In this document: positions 23,391 through 31,486 of the stretch, one piece after another
How positions within the stretch are numbered: position 1 is the first letter of the stretch
Layout of the letters: each line of letters opens with the position of its first letter
Source of the DNA: Candidatus Pseudolachnospira avium
Lineage (GTDB): Bacteria; Bacillota; Clostridia; Lachnospirales; Lachnospiraceae
Length of the DNA: 40,324 nt
Assembly (NCBI GenBank): GCA_904420025.1
Contig: CAJFTW010000004.1
Location: 1-40,324, forward strand
Reading direction: 5' to 3'
Notes under the pieces: model-generated
Seen by the model: the letters and a program-made list of their open reading frames with translations, nothing else
Told to the model about the DNA's origin: nothing
Databases searched by the model: none
Position numbers and translations under genes: made by a program

Positions 23391-25094
23391 TTACAGCTCC
23401 GATACGTCGATGATGGCGCCGGTGCCGGCGGAGCTGACCAGGTGGGCGTACTTGGCCAGGGAAGGGGTCCGGGGCTTCCGCAGCGGCGTCCATCCCTCCT
23501 TCCGCCGGGCCAGCTCCTCCTCCGGCACCAGGAGACGCAGGGTCCGGTGGGGGATGTCAATTTCAATCTCATCCCCATCCCGCACAAAGGCAATGGGGCC
23601 GCCCGCCGCCGCCTCCGGGGAGACGTGCCCCACGCAGGGGCCGTGGGTAGCGCCGGAAAACCGGCCGTCCGTCACCAGGGCGCAGTCCTCATCCATCCCC
23701 CGGCCCATGATCAGGGCGGTGGTGGAGAGCATCTCCCGCATTCCCGGGCCTCCCTTGGGCCCCTCGTACTGGATGACGATCACGGTGCCTTTTTCAATGG
23801 TATTCCCGCTGATGGCCGCGTCCGCCTCCTCCATGGACGAAAACACCCGGGCCTTTCCCTTGAAATAGTACATGGACTCTTTTACCCCGGACTGCTTGAT
23901 CACCGCACCCTCCGGCGCCAGATTGCCCCGGAGCACCGCAATGCCGCCCTCCGGCTTCTGGGGCTGCCCCATGGTTTTCAGCACATCGTCCGGCTTTGCC
24001 TCCACCTTCTCCAGCAGTTCTCCCCAGGTTTTCCCGGTAACGGTCAGGGCCTCCGTGTGCAGCCGGCTCTCAATGGTTTTCATCACCGCCGGAATGCCGC
24101 CGCTGGCATCCAGGGATACAATGGGGTATTTGCCCGAGGGCTGCAGGTTGCAGACAAAGGGGACCTGCCGGCTGATCCGGTCAAAGTCCTCCAGGCTCAG
24201 CTCCACCCCCGCCTCATGGGCAATGGCCATCAGATGGAGCACCAGGTTGGTGGAGGAGCCGGTGGCCATGGCGCCGGCCACGCCGTTGAGCAGCGCCTTC
24301 CGGGTGAGGATTTTCCGGGGTGTGATCCCTTTCCGCAGCAGCTCCATGACACAGCGGCCGGAGGCCTTGGCAACCCGCTTGCGCTGGTTGGAGACCGCCG
24401 GAGCGGTCCCGGCCCCGGGCAGGGCCATGCCCAGCACTTCCGTGAGCATACACATGGAATTGGCGGTGCCCAGGTGGGCGCAGCTTCCCACTGTGGGCAG
24501 GGCCGCCCTCTCCGCCGCCTTCATCTCCTCCACGGTGACGGTGCCAGCCTCCACCCGTCCCGGGTACTCCCGCAGCTCGCTGGAGCAGAACAGGGGATTG
24601 CCGCCCACGTTCCCCGGGAGCATGGGCCCGCCCGGCACAATCACCGCCGGTATATCCAGCCGGGCGGCGGCCATCAGCATTCCCGGGATAATCTTGTCGC
24701 AGCCGGGCAGCAGCACCATGGCGTCAAACTGATGGGCCTCCACCACCATCTCCACCGAATCCGCAATCAGGTCCCGGCTGGCCAGGGGATAGCACATCCC
24801 CCGGTGGCCCTGGCAGAGGCCGTCGCAGATGGCGATGGTCTCCGACTGGCGGGGCACACCGCCTGCTTCCAAGATCCCCTGCTTCACATAGTCCGCCAGC
24901 TCCCGCAGATGTACATGGCCCGGCACCATCTCGCTGAAGGAGCCGATCACCGCCACAAAGGGCTTTTTCAAATCCTCCTCGTCCATGCCGGTGGCGTACA
25001 AAAGCGCCCGCTGGCCGGAGCGCCCCAGCCCGTTGGTCAGCGTACTGCTCCGGTAGCAGCTGTCCTTCATCTCAAATTCTTTCTCGTAGTCCAT
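23391..25094 (-). CDS. IlvD/Edd-family dehydratase (dihydroxy-acid or sugar-acid dehydratase)
   Basis: A 567-residue iron-sulfur dehydratase. Cluster ligands C132 (LLPGCDKIIPG) and C205 (VGSCAHLGTANSM) are present. The first-ligand position is Gly (EMVPGHVHL), as in the E. coli-type oxygen-labile enzymes rather than the [2Fe-2S] class with PC-N-x-H. ICDGLCQGHRGM and TDGRFSGATHGPCVGH are the substrate/Mg and catalytic serine regions. It may make branched-chain keto acids, but GSCAHLGTAN and LDASGGIPAVMK (Asp where biosynthetic enzymes usually have His) leave room for a sugar-acid dehydratase. It stands alone, next to a divergent LysR regulator and with no other ilv gene, which favours a catabolic role. 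Confidence 0.85.
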   Translation of the reverse strand: MDYEKEFEMKDSCYRSSTLTNGLGRSGQRALLYATGMDEEDLKKPFVAVIGSFSEMVPGHVHLRELADYVKQGILEAGGVPRQSETIAICDGLCQGHRGMCYPLASRDLIADSVEMVVEAHQFDAMVLLPGCDKIIPGMLMAAARLDIPAVIVPGGPMLPGNVGGNPLFCSSELREYPGRVEAGTVTVEEMKAAERAALPTVGSCAHLGTANSMCMLTEVLGMALPGAGTAPAVSNQRKRVAKASGRCVMELLRKGITPRKILTRKALLNGVAGAMATGSSTNLVLHLMAIAHEAGVELSLEDFDRISRQVPFVCNLQPSGKYPIVSLDASGGIPAVMKTIESRLHTEALTVTGKTWGELLEKVEAKPDDVLKTMGQPQKPEGGIAVLRGNLAPEGAVIKQSGVKESMYYFKGKARVFSSMEEADAAISGNTIEKGTVIVIQYEGPKGGPGMREMLSTTALIMGRGMDEDCALVTDGRFSGATHGPCVGHVSPEAAAGGPIAFVRDGDEIEIDIPHRTLRLLVPEEELARRKEGWTPLRKPRTPSLAKYAHLVSSAGTGAIIDVSEL

Positions 25095-25177
25095 TTTTCC
25101 CGCCTGCCTTTCTGCTTTCCTGTTTGTGCCGGTCCACGGCCGATTCCTGCCTCTGGCCGGGCAGATCCTCTGCGGTA

Positions 25178-25186
25178 ATCATAACA
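25178..25186 (-). promoter_or_regulatory. Possible promoter of the ilvD-family gene
   Basis: An extended -10 TGT-TATGAT on the minus strand, about 85 nt before the ATG. The -35 is poor, consistent with activation by the divergent LysR protein. The rest of the 303-nt intergenic region 25095-25397 holds the LysR promoter and a GC-rich leader. Confidence 0.4.
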
Positions 25187-25249
25187 CGTTCCCTTTTGAA
25201 AATAAATTTCATTCTTCTATCTGTTTTTTTAATTTTTCTTAACAAACTC

Positions 25250-25278
25250 TTGCACTCCTCCCCGTCTTGTTTTACAAT
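25250..25278 (+). promoter_or_regulatory. Sigma-A promoter of the LysR-type gene
   Basis: TTGCAC (25250-25255) and TACAAT (25273-25278) are separated by 17 nt. The resulting leader is about 110 nt and GC-rich. Confidence 0.6.
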
Positions 25279-25397
25279 GGCTGCAATGCTGCGGGCCACC
25301 AGGGCGCCCTGCATCTTCCGAAGCGGTTCCGGCTGCCGGCATACCCTGTGTTCCGAAGAGCGGCCCGCGTACCTGCCTTTGCCTGAGGAGGGATCCC

Positions 25398-26408
25398 ATG
25401 AATCTCAAGGAAATCGCATACATTGTCAAAATAGCGGATGAGGGGGGCATCACCCGGGCAGCGGAAAAGCTGTATCTGACCCCCTCTGCCCTCAACCAGC
25501 AGCTGCTCCATTTGGAGCGGGAGATCGGCACCCCGCTTTTTCACCGTTCCCGGCGGGGCTGGACGCCCACGGAGGCCGGACAAATTTACCTGGAGACGGC
25601 CCGGGAGATGCTGCGGATGGAGCGGGATACCCGTCTCCGGCTTCAGGACCTGGCGGATACCAAAAAAGGCACCCTCTCCGTCGGCTTTCCGCCGGAGCGC
25701 GGTACCTCCATGTTCACTCATGTCTATCCTCTGTTCCACCCCCGGTACCCGGAGGTCACCGTCCGGGCGGTGGAGGCCAGCGTCCGCCGGCAGCAGAAGC
25801 TGGTAGCGGAGGGAGAGCTTGACCTGGGCTTTGTGACCCTCCGGGACAGCCAGCAGACGGAGGATACCTATCTTCCCATCTGTTCCGAAGAGCTGGTGCT
25901 GGCCCTCCCCGCCGGCCATCCGGCCTGCCGCCGGGCAGTGCCTGGAACCGGCCCTTATCCGGACCTTTCCCTGGAGGAGGTGCGGCGGGAGCCCTTTGCC
26001 CGCATGCACCGGGAGTCCACCATCTATGAATGCGTGGATTCCCTGTTCCGGCAGGCCGGTTTTTTTCCCAATGTGCTCTTTGAAACCGCCCGCACCTGTA
26101 CTATTCTGGAGATGGTGGCCGCCGGCCTGTGCTGCAGCATTCTTCCCAACTGGGAATCCCTGCCCCGGAGAGAGGGGGTTTCCCTGTTCTGCCTGCCGGA
26201 GCATCCTTCCTGGAAGCTGATGGCCCTGGTGCGGAAGGGAGGGTATCTGACCCATCCGGCTCAGGATTTTCTGTCTCTGGCTGCGGCTTACTGGCAAAGC
26301 CAGCAGGAAGCAGCCGAAAACCCGCCAGCCTCCGCCTCTCCGGATGCAGTCAGTACTTTTCCACAATCCCGTACTGCTTCATCTTCCGCCACAGGCTGGT
26401 CTTGCTGA
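25398..26408 (+). CDS. LysR-family transcriptional regulator divergent from ilvD-family gene
   Basis: A 336-residue LysR regulator. The N-terminal winged HTH (residues 1-60: GGITRAAEKLYLTPSALNQQLLHLEREIGTPLF) is followed by the LysR_substrate domain (about 90-295: GTLSVGFPPERG, then the second half with EMVAAGLCCSILP). The start ATG has a GAGGAGGG ribosome site. The divergent arrangement suggests it controls the dehydratase gene. The last 30 residues (Pro/Ser/Ala-rich) are beyond the usual family end and lie in DNA that overlaps the 3' end of the convergent sigma-54 activator by 59 nt, so this tail is probably functionless. Confidence 0.92.
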   Translation: MNLKEIAYIVKIADEGGITRAAEKLYLTPSALNQQLLHLEREIGTPLFHRSRRGWTPTEAGQIYLETAREMLRMERDTRLRLQDLADTKKGTLSVGFPPERGTSMFTHVYPLFHPRYPEVTVRAVEASVRRQQKLVAEGELDLGFVTLRDSQQTEDTYLPICSEELVLALPAGHPACRRAVPGTGPYPDLSLEEVRREPFARMHRESTIYECVDSLFRQAGFFPNVLFETARTCTILEMVAAGLCCSILPNWESLPRREGVSLFCLPEHPSWKLMALVRKGGYLTHPAQDFLSLAAAYWQSQQEAAENPPASASPDAVSTFPQSRTASSSATGWSC

Positions 26409-28365
26409 TCCCCAGCAGCTCCGCCGCCCGGATCCGGCTGCCCTTGGCCTGGTTCAGCGCCCGGATCACCGCCTCCTTCTCGTTCAACGGCAACAGCCCC
26501 TGGGTCCTCTTTTCCGCGGTCTCCGGTTCTGTTTCCGGACCGTAGTCCCGGAACAGTTCCACCACATCCGGCTCTCTCCCCTTCATCCGCTGCATGGTCA
26601 CATCCGCCAGCTGCCGCTCCACAAAGGCGGCGGGCAGCTGCGGCTGATCCGCCACAATTACCAGCCGCTCGCAAAAATTTTTCAGCTGCCGCACATTTCC
26701 GGTCCAGTTGCAGCGGCAAATTTTCTCCTCCGCCTCGGGGGAAACGGTCACCCGCTTTTTCAGGGACTTGCCAAACTCCTCCAGGAACTGGCGGGTCAGA
26801 AGACGGATGTCATCCTCCCGCTCCCGCAGCGGCGGAATGTACAGGGTCAGCACGTTGAGGCGATAGTACAGGTCCTCCCGGAATTTCCCCTGGCGGATCC
26901 GCTCCTCCAAGTTCTTGTTGGAGGCGGCAATCACCCGGATATCCACCGGAATCTCCTTGTCATCCCCCACCCTGCGGATCACCCGCTCCTCCAGCACCCG
27001 CAGCAGCTGCACCTGGCCCGCCAGATCCATCTCTGAGATCTCATCCAGAAACAGCGTTCCGTGGTCGGCAATCTCCACCAGCCCCTTCTTCCCCTTCCGG
27101 GAAGCGCCGGTGAAGGCTCCATCCACATAGCCAAACAGCTCGCTCTCCAGAAGATTCATGGGAATGGCGCCGCAGTTTAAGGCCACAAAGGGCTCATCCT
27201 TCCGCAGGCTGGCATTGTGGATACTCTGGGCAAACAGCTCCTTGCCCGTGCCGGTCTCCCCCACGATCAGCACGTTGGAGCTGTACTTGGCAAACTGTCT
27301 GGCCAGCCGCTTGGCCTCCGCAATCTCGGCGGACTCCCCCACAATGTTGGCAAAGGAATACCGGGCCTTGTGCCCCTTGGAATAATAGTTCTGCTTCAGG
27401 GTAGCCTCCAGGTTCTCAATTTTGTGGAGTTCCGTAAAATGGAATACGGCTCCCATCACCGCCTGCTTTTTGGCCAGGGGGGTAATGTTCATCACAAAGG
27501 TCTGCCCGTTGTACTCCAGGACATGGCCGTAATACTGCTTTCCCTTCCGCAGCACGCTATCCACTATATCTTGTGGAAGCACTGGGATCACATCCCAGAT
27601 TTTCTTCCCTTCCATTCGCTCTTCCCACTGAAACGCCTTCTCCGCCACCTGGTTGTACAGGGAGATTTTTCCCTGGTCTTCCACGATGATCATGGCTTCA
27701 AAGGCATAGTTCATCACCGTCTGCATCTCCGCGTAGTTCTTTTTGTAAGCAGAGATGGCCTGGGCCACGGTTTTTCCCAGATCCAGGTCCCGCTGGATGG
27801 AGTTGGGTGAGGAAGGCCGCAGGATATAAAAAGCCTCAATATCCACACGCTCCGCTATGTCCCGGAAGTTTTTTCCACAAACCACATAGTCAAATCCCCG
27901 GCTTTTCAACTCCAGGAGAAAGCTTTCATCTTTATTTTTATCCAGGGTGGGCACCAGAATGTTGACAATGGACATACGGAAGATGGCGCTGTACAGTGCT
28001 TCGTCAATGTGGAGGGGCTGGTGGGTCAAAAGCGCTACCCGGGGCAGGCGGTTTTCCTCCCGCCCGCGCTGCTCCTCCCACCGCTGCCGCACCTTCCAGA
28101 GAACCGGGATGGTCTCCTCATTGTAGTAGAGGGACTGGACAATGGGAATGGTACAGTGGAGCTTGTTCAGCCAGGCCAGGGTCCGCCCCTTAGCCATCAT
28201 CACATCCACATCCCGGTCGTAGGCAATCTCCATGCACATACGCACATATTCCTCCCCGGATTCGGGAAGTGTTTTGGGATATATGGAGACGCCGATGCGC
28301 TTGGCGTACTCCATTGCCACAGAAAGCTCTGTCTGGTCGGTGGTCAGGTACATTATTTTGATCAT
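26350..28365 (-). CDS. Sigma-54-dependent enhancer-binding activator (PrpR_N-PAS-AAA+-Fis)
   Basis: A 671-residue activator. A PrpR_N-type sensor occupies about 1-195, as in propionate-catabolism PrpR and related clostridial regulators. A PAS domain lies at about 212-315 (MNYAFEAMIIVEDQGKISL). The AAA+ module (about 340-570) has Walker A GETGTGKE (369-376), the sigma-54 contact loop GAFTGA (416-421) and Walker B TLFLDE. A Fis-type HTH ends the protein (RAAELLGISKTSLWRKMKQ). It has no receiver domain, so it senses a small molecule directly. The perfect sigma-54 promoter at 23178 is the only one I found in the window and is its obvious target. AAGGGG precedes ATG 28365. Confidence 0.94.
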   Translation of the reverse strand: MIKIMYLTTDQTELSVAMEYAKRIGVSIYPKTLPESGEEYVRMCMEIAYDRDVDVMMAKGRTLAWLNKLHCTIPIVQSLYYNEETIPVLWKVRQRWEEQRGREENRLPRVALLTHQPLHIDEALYSAIFRMSIVNILVPTLDKNKDESFLLELKSRGFDYVVCGKNFRDIAERVDIEAFYILRPSSPNSIQRDLDLGKTVAQAISAYKKNYAEMQTVMNYAFEAMIIVEDQGKISLYNQVAEKAFQWEERMEGKKIWDVIPVLPQDIVDSVLRKGKQYYGHVLEYNGQTFVMNITPLAKKQAVMGAVFHFTELHKIENLEATLKQNYYSKGHKARYSFANIVGESAEIAEAKRLARQFAKYSSNVLIVGETGTGKELFAQSIHNASLRKDEPFVALNCGAIPMNLLESELFGYVDGAFTGASRKGKKGLVEIADHGTLFLDEISEMDLAGQVQLLRVLEERVIRRVGDDKEIPVDIRVIAASNKNLEERIRQGKFREDLYYRLNVLTLYIPPLREREDDIRLLTRQFLEEFGKSLKKRVTVSPEAEEKICRCNWTGNVRQLKNFCERLVIVADQPQLPAAFVERQLADVTMQRMKGREPDVVELFRDYGPETEPETAEKRTQGLLPLNEKEAVIRALNQAKGSRIRAAELLGISKTSLWRKMKQYGIVEKY

Positions 28366-28584
28366 GCTGTTTTCCCCTTATTGACACTTTCATATCCGCT
28401 GGCGCGGGCATCACCACCCATGAAAGCCCTTCGGATTGCTCCGTGCTTTCGCACTCCCGCAATCCTACCTGTATTCGCAATCCGGCCTACTTGCTCATAC
28501 AGTTTAGCGTCGTTAAAGCATAAGCGGGCTAGCCTGCAAGCAGTCTGCCCGCTATGCTTTGCGGCCAGGCTTTCAGAGTAAACA
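28366..28584 (-). repeat. Dispersed repeat copy R1 with hairpin (leader of the sigma-54 activator gene)
   Basis: On the minus strand, positions 28446 down to 28391 match 31411-31465 (copy R2, plus strand) over more than 40 nt, including GAGCAATCCGAAGGGCTTTC and CCAGCGG. Upstream on the same strand is an imperfect inverted repeat AGCATAGCGGG ... CCCGCTTATGCT. It fills the whole gap between the DUF4446 terminator and the activator start, so it is also the activator's leader. An 82-codon frame runs through it but starts inside the terminator, so I do not call it a gene. Confidence 0.55.
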
Positions 28585-28614
28585 AAGAATGCCCCTGCGT
28601 GCAAGGGCATTCTT
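28585..28614 (-). terminator. Terminator of the parA-parB-DUF4446 operon
   Basis: The perfect 10-bp stem AAGAATGCCC/GGGCATTCTT has a 10-nt loop and is followed on the minus strand by TTTGTTTAC. It sits 8 nt beyond the DUF4446 stop codon. Confidence 0.85.
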
Positions 28615-28621
28615 CCATCGT

Positions 28622-29140
28622 TTACGAAAAAAAACGGTCCTTTTTCTTTAAAGCAGCGTCCAGTGCCTGGCGCTCTTCCTTTCCCAGCGCAGACTCCGGC
28701 TCTCCCTCATGGATCTCTTTCACATAGATGTAGCAGGAATTGCGGCTGTGCATGGCATTGAGCAGGAAACCGGAGTTGGTCATATCCAGCAAGGCCAGGG
28801 CAAAGCTGGACTGCCCGCCCATTCCCTCAAAGGCATTGTATTTGACAATGCCGGTCTTCTGGTAAGTATTGGAAAGGCTGCGGCTGACCACCTTCATCAC
28901 GTCCTTGTTGGCCAGATCCTGGTCCATCAGCTTCTGGGTATTCTCATAGATTTCCGCAATCAGATCCTCCAGGCTCTCTGCGTCCCGGCCCCGCATAAAC
29001 AGGTCGTACCGGCGGTATACCTTCTCCATCTTAATCAGGCTGATTACCACAACACCGCCCAAAAATACAATCAGCCCTGCCATAATGGCAACCAAAATGA
29101 CCGGGTCAAATCCCAGTTGATTCAAAATGCTGTCTGACAC
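28622..29140 (-). CDS. DUF4446-family membrane-anchored protein
   Basis: A 172-residue protein with one N-terminal membrane helix (VILVAIMAGLIVFLGGVVVISLI, about 14-36). A cytoplasmic domain follows, with a helical part (LEDLIAEIYENTQKLMDQDLA) and the family core YQKTGIVKYNAFEGMGGQSSFALALLD. The function is unknown. It is habitually encoded next to parB/parA in Clostridia, which suggests a link to chromosome segregation or the cell envelope. It starts at GTG 29140 with AGGAGG upstream, 16 nt after parB, and is the last gene of the operon. Confidence 0.88.
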   Translation of the reverse strand: MSDSILNQLGFDPVILVAIMAGLIVFLGGVVVISLIKMEKVYRRYDLFMRGRDAESLEDLIAEIYENTQKLMDQDLANKDVMKVVSRSLSNTYQKTGIVKYNAFEGMGGQSSFALALLDMTNSGFLLNAMHSRNSCYIYVKEIHEGEPESALGKEERQALDAALKKKDRFFS

Positions 29141-29156
29141 CTGTCAGTTCCTCCTT

Positions 29157-30083
29157 TTATAGCTTGCGAAATAGATCCATGAGGCGCTCCAGCTCCTCCA
29201 CGGAGTAATAGTCCAGCTGAATTCTTCCTCTCCCGTTTTCCCTTCTCTGAATCACGGCCTTGGTACCGGTCAGGGCCCGCAGCTCCTCCTCCAGCTTTTC
29301 ATAAATAAACTGATCCTTCTCTCTCCAGCTGTCATCCTTCTTTTGCGCCGGCGGTTTCTGCAGCTCCCGCACCAGTTTTTCCGTCTCCCGGACGGAAAGC
29401 TTCTTTTCCATCACCTGACGGGCGGCCTCCAGCTGCCGTTCCTCATCCTCCAGAGATAGAATGGCCCGGGCATGCCCTTCGGAAAGCTCCCCGGCAGCCA
29501 GCCAGCCCTGGATTTTTTCCGGAAGGCGCAGAAGGCGAAGGCGGTTGGCCACAGCAGCCCGGCTTTTTCCCACTTTCTCCGCCACTTCCTCCTGGGTCAG
29601 GTGGAATTCCTGCATCAGCGTCCGGTAGGCCTGGGCCTCCTCCACCGCATTCAGGTCCTCCCGCTGGATATTCTCAATGAGGGCAATCTCCATGGCTTCC
29701 TGATCGGTAAATTCCTGGATCAGCACCGGAATTTCCCGCAGGCCTGCCAGCTTTGCCGCGCGCCACCGCCGCTCCCCCGCCACAATCTCATAATGATTAT
29801 CCCTCTTCTGTACCAAAAGGGGTTGCAGGATCCCATGCTGGCGGATGGACTCTGCCAGTTCCTCCAGCGTTTCCTCATCGAACTTTTTTCTCGGTTGTCC
29901 ACGGTTTGGCTCCACCTGAGAGATTTTCAACATAGTAGGAGCGGTTTTACCCACAGTTTCCACAGAGTTATCCACATTTTTTACACTGTTTGTGGATAAC
30001 TTTTCCGTTTTCTGGGGTTTTCCTGTGGATATATTGGGGATTAACGAGTCCAACCCTTTGCCCAAACCGCTCTTTCTGCTCAT
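29157..30083 (-). CDS. parB: Chromosome-partitioning protein ParB/Spo0J
   Basis: A 308-residue ParB CTPase clamp that loads at parS and recruits SMC. The N-terminal SGLGKGLDSLIP is the ParA-stimulating peptide. A linker of about 35 residues follows (NSVKNVDNSVETVGKT). The ParB N-domain has QPRKKFDEETLEELAESI and the CTP-binding GERRWRAAK box. The HTH that reads parS is LTQEEVAEKVGKSRAAVANRL, and the C-terminal dimerisation domain ends the protein. Three consensus parS sites lie 0.9-2.0 kb upstream. It overlaps parA by 4 nt. The DNA encoding the linker carries a cluster of DnaA boxes (29947-30032). Confidence 0.96.
   Translation of the reverse strand: MSRKSGLGKGLDSLIPNISTGKPQKTEKLSTNSVKNVDNSVETVGKTAPTMLKISQVEPNRGQPRKKFDEETLEELAESIRQHGILQPLLVQKRDNHYEIVAGERRWRAAKLAGLREIPVLIQEFTDQEAMEIALIENIQREDLNAVEEAQAYRTLMQEFHLTQEEVAEKVGKSRAAVANRLRLLRLPEKIQGWLAAGELSEGHARAILSLEDEERQLEAARQVMEKKLSVRETEKLVRELQKPPAQKKDDSWREKDQFIYEKLEEELRALTGTKAVIQRRENGRGRIQLDYYSVEELERLMDLFRKL
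29947..30032. promoter_or_regulatory. DnaA-box cluster inside parB
   Basis: Two perfect DnaA boxes, TTATCCACA (29968-29976) and its complement TGTGGATAA (29991-29999), together with one-mismatch boxes at 29947-29955 (TTACCCACA) and 30024-30032 (TGTGGATAT). A two-mismatch box is at 29956-29964. Five boxes in 86 bp lie within the codons for the flexible ParB linker, where protein constraint is low. Binding is not shown by sequence alone. Confidence 0.55.
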
Positions 30084-30862
30084 GCCTGTTCCTCCTCTCC
30101 GTTCCCATAGCGAATAACCTCCTCCGCCAGCAGCCGATAGCTCTCTGCGCCGGCAGACTTTGGATCATACTGGGTAATGGGCATCCCATGGCTGGGAGCC
30201 TCCGCCAGCCGCACATTCCGGGGGATAATGGTCTTATAGATATTCTGCTGCAGATTGTTTTTCACATTTTCCACCACCTGCAGAGACAGATTGGTCCGGG
30301 CATCGTACATGGTGAAGACCACTCCTTCCATCTCCAGCTCCGGATTCAGCCGTTCCTTGACCAGGTTGATGGTATAGATCAGCTGGGACAGCCCCTCCAA
30401 CGCATAGTATTCGCATTGGATGGGCACCAGAACCGAATTGGCCGTGGTCATAGCATTTACCGTCAGCATATTCAGGGACGGAGGGCAGTCAATGAGGATG
30501 AAATCATACTGGTTCCGGACAGATTCCAACTGATCCCGCAGAACAAACTCTTTGCGGTCAATTCCAATTAACTCTATTTCCGCCCCGGAGAGGTTCACAT
30601 TGGACGGAAGCAAGTCCAAATTCTCCTCCACATTGTGCAGAATTGCCTCCTGCGCCGTACAATCGCCGATCAAAACCTCATAGACGGTCTTTTCCTGCTC
30701 ATCCTTGGCAATTCCGAACCCACTGGTAGTATTTCCCTGTGGGTCCAAATCAATTACCAGAATTTTTTTTTCCAATTCCGCCAGGCAGGCAGACAGATTG
30801 ATGGCAGTGGTGGTTTTTCCCACGCCGCCTTTTTGATTGGCAACCGCAATAATCCTCTCCAT
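30080..30862 (-). CDS. parA: Chromosome-partitioning ATPase ParA/Soj
   Basis: A 260-residue Walker-type ATPase. The deviant Walker A KGGVGKTTT is at residues 11-19, Walker B-like VIDLDPQGNTTSG at about 37, and DFILIDCPPSLNMLTVNAM at about 120. It binds DNA non-specifically as an ATP dimer, is stimulated by ParB, and in Firmicutes also acts on DnaA to control replication initiation. AGGAGG precedes ATG 30862. A 12-bp palindrome lies in its leader. The usual upstream neighbour rsmG (gidB) is not present; 624 nt of repeats and parS sites follow instead. Confidence 0.96.
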   Translation of the reverse strand: MERIIAVANQKGGVGKTTTAINLSACLAELEKKILVIDLDPQGNTTSGFGIAKDEQEKTVYEVLIGDCTAQEAILHNVEENLDLLPSNVNLSGAEIELIGIDRKEFVLRDQLESVRNQYDFILIDCPPSLNMLTVNAMTTANSVLVPIQCEYYALEGLSQLIYTINLVKERLNPELEMEGVVFTMYDARTNLSLQVVENVKNNLQQNIYKTIIPRNVRLAEAPSHGMPITQYDPKSAGAESYRLLAEEVIRYGNGEEEQA

Positions 30863-30877
30863 ACACTTCCTCCTGTC

Positions 30878-30889
30878 CGGCGTACGCCG
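30878..30889. promoter_or_regulatory. Palindrome CGGCGTACGCCG in the parA leader
   Basis: A perfect 12-bp palindrome ending 15 nt upstream of the parA start, next to the ribosome site. It could be an operator for autoregulation or a short leader hairpin; no other copy was seen. Confidence 0.3.
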
Positions 30890-30976
30890 TATTTTCCTAT
30901 TCTATATGGATGCTTTCCGATAAATCTTCATCCGACAGTTCTGCCCTGTTGGGAATTCTGTCTGTAAGGCAGGCGA

Positions 30977-30992
30977 TGTTTCACGTGAAACA
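30977..30992. promoter_or_regulatory. parS site 1
   Basis: TGTTTCACGTGAAACA, the perfect 16-bp bacterial parS consensus to which ParB binds, 115 nt upstream of the parA start. Confidence 0.96.
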
Positions 30993-31093
30993 TTTTCACG
31001 CCAAGGGAACGCAGAGTAGAACACCAAAGGTGATCTCTGATACCACACAAGGCAGTTTGTACCTCACTAAACCCTTTAAAAGCAAAAAACATT

Positions 31094-31225
31094 CTGTATC
31101 TCAGGGAAAGCATCACATCTCATGAACGCTCTTACGCCTTATAAAGTGTCTTGCGTCTTGTGAAATGTCTTACGCCTCGTAAAACGCCTTGCGCCTTGCG
31201 GAACGCCTTGTATCTCACGAAACCC
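31094..31225. repeat. 19-nt tandem repeat array (5 exact-length and 2 degenerate units)
   Basis: Consecutive 19-nt units start at 31131, 31150, 31169, 31188 and 31207, for example CTTGCGTCTTGTGAAATGT and CTTACGCCTCGTAAAACGC. Two further degenerate units are at 31094 and 31113 (the latter 18 nt). The periodic core is CTY-R-Y-R-R-AA, faintly like a parS half-site. The array lies between parS sites 1 and 2, with no gene in it. No open frame of note crosses it. Confidence 0.75.
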
Positions 31226-31314
31226 CATCTGCGACATAAGCATTCAAAGCCTTTTTGGCATCTTCACCAGTATAGCATACTTTTTTTTGCTTTTCTATAA
31301 CAGTTTTCTTAAGA

Positions 31315-31330
31315 TGTTTCACGTGAAACA
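31315..31330. promoter_or_regulatory. parS site 2
   Basis: A second perfect TGTTTCACGTGAAACA, 338 nt from site 1 and beyond the tandem repeats. Confidence 0.96.
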
Positions 31331-31352
31331 TTTTTTGAGGGGAAGCAATACT

Positions 31353-31465
31353 ATGATACCAGGGTCAAAAGGTCAAAATTCGACACAAGCTTGCTTGCGA
31401 GAGTACACAGCACAGAGCAATCCGAAGGGCTTTCATGGTTGGCAATCCCCAGACCAGCGGGCATA
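31353..31465 (+). repeat. Dispersed repeat copy R2
   Basis: The left half (ATGATACCAGGGTC, AAGGTCAAAAT, CAAGCTTGCTTGCG) matches copy R3 at 32702-32745. The right half (31411-31465) matches copy R1 on the minus strand at 28391-28446. R2 thus joins the two modules and shows that all three copies belong to one composite family. Together with parS sites 1 and 2 and the tandem array it fills the 624-nt non-coding stretch 30863-31486. Confidence 0.65.
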
Positions 31466-31486
31466 AGTATTTCACCATAAAGATTG

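Noticed and set aside
28362..28610. An 82-codon minus-strand frame overlapping the sigma-54 activator start by ATGA.
   Set aside because: Its start codon lies inside the terminator hairpin, it has no ribosome site, and it runs through dispersed-repeat DNA. The frame is more easily explained by the repeat.
31353..31465. CRISPR-like or attachment-site interpretation of the repeats near parAB.
   Set aside because: The copies are few, composite and unevenly spaced. The 19-nt tandem units have no spacers, and no cas or integrase gene is present.
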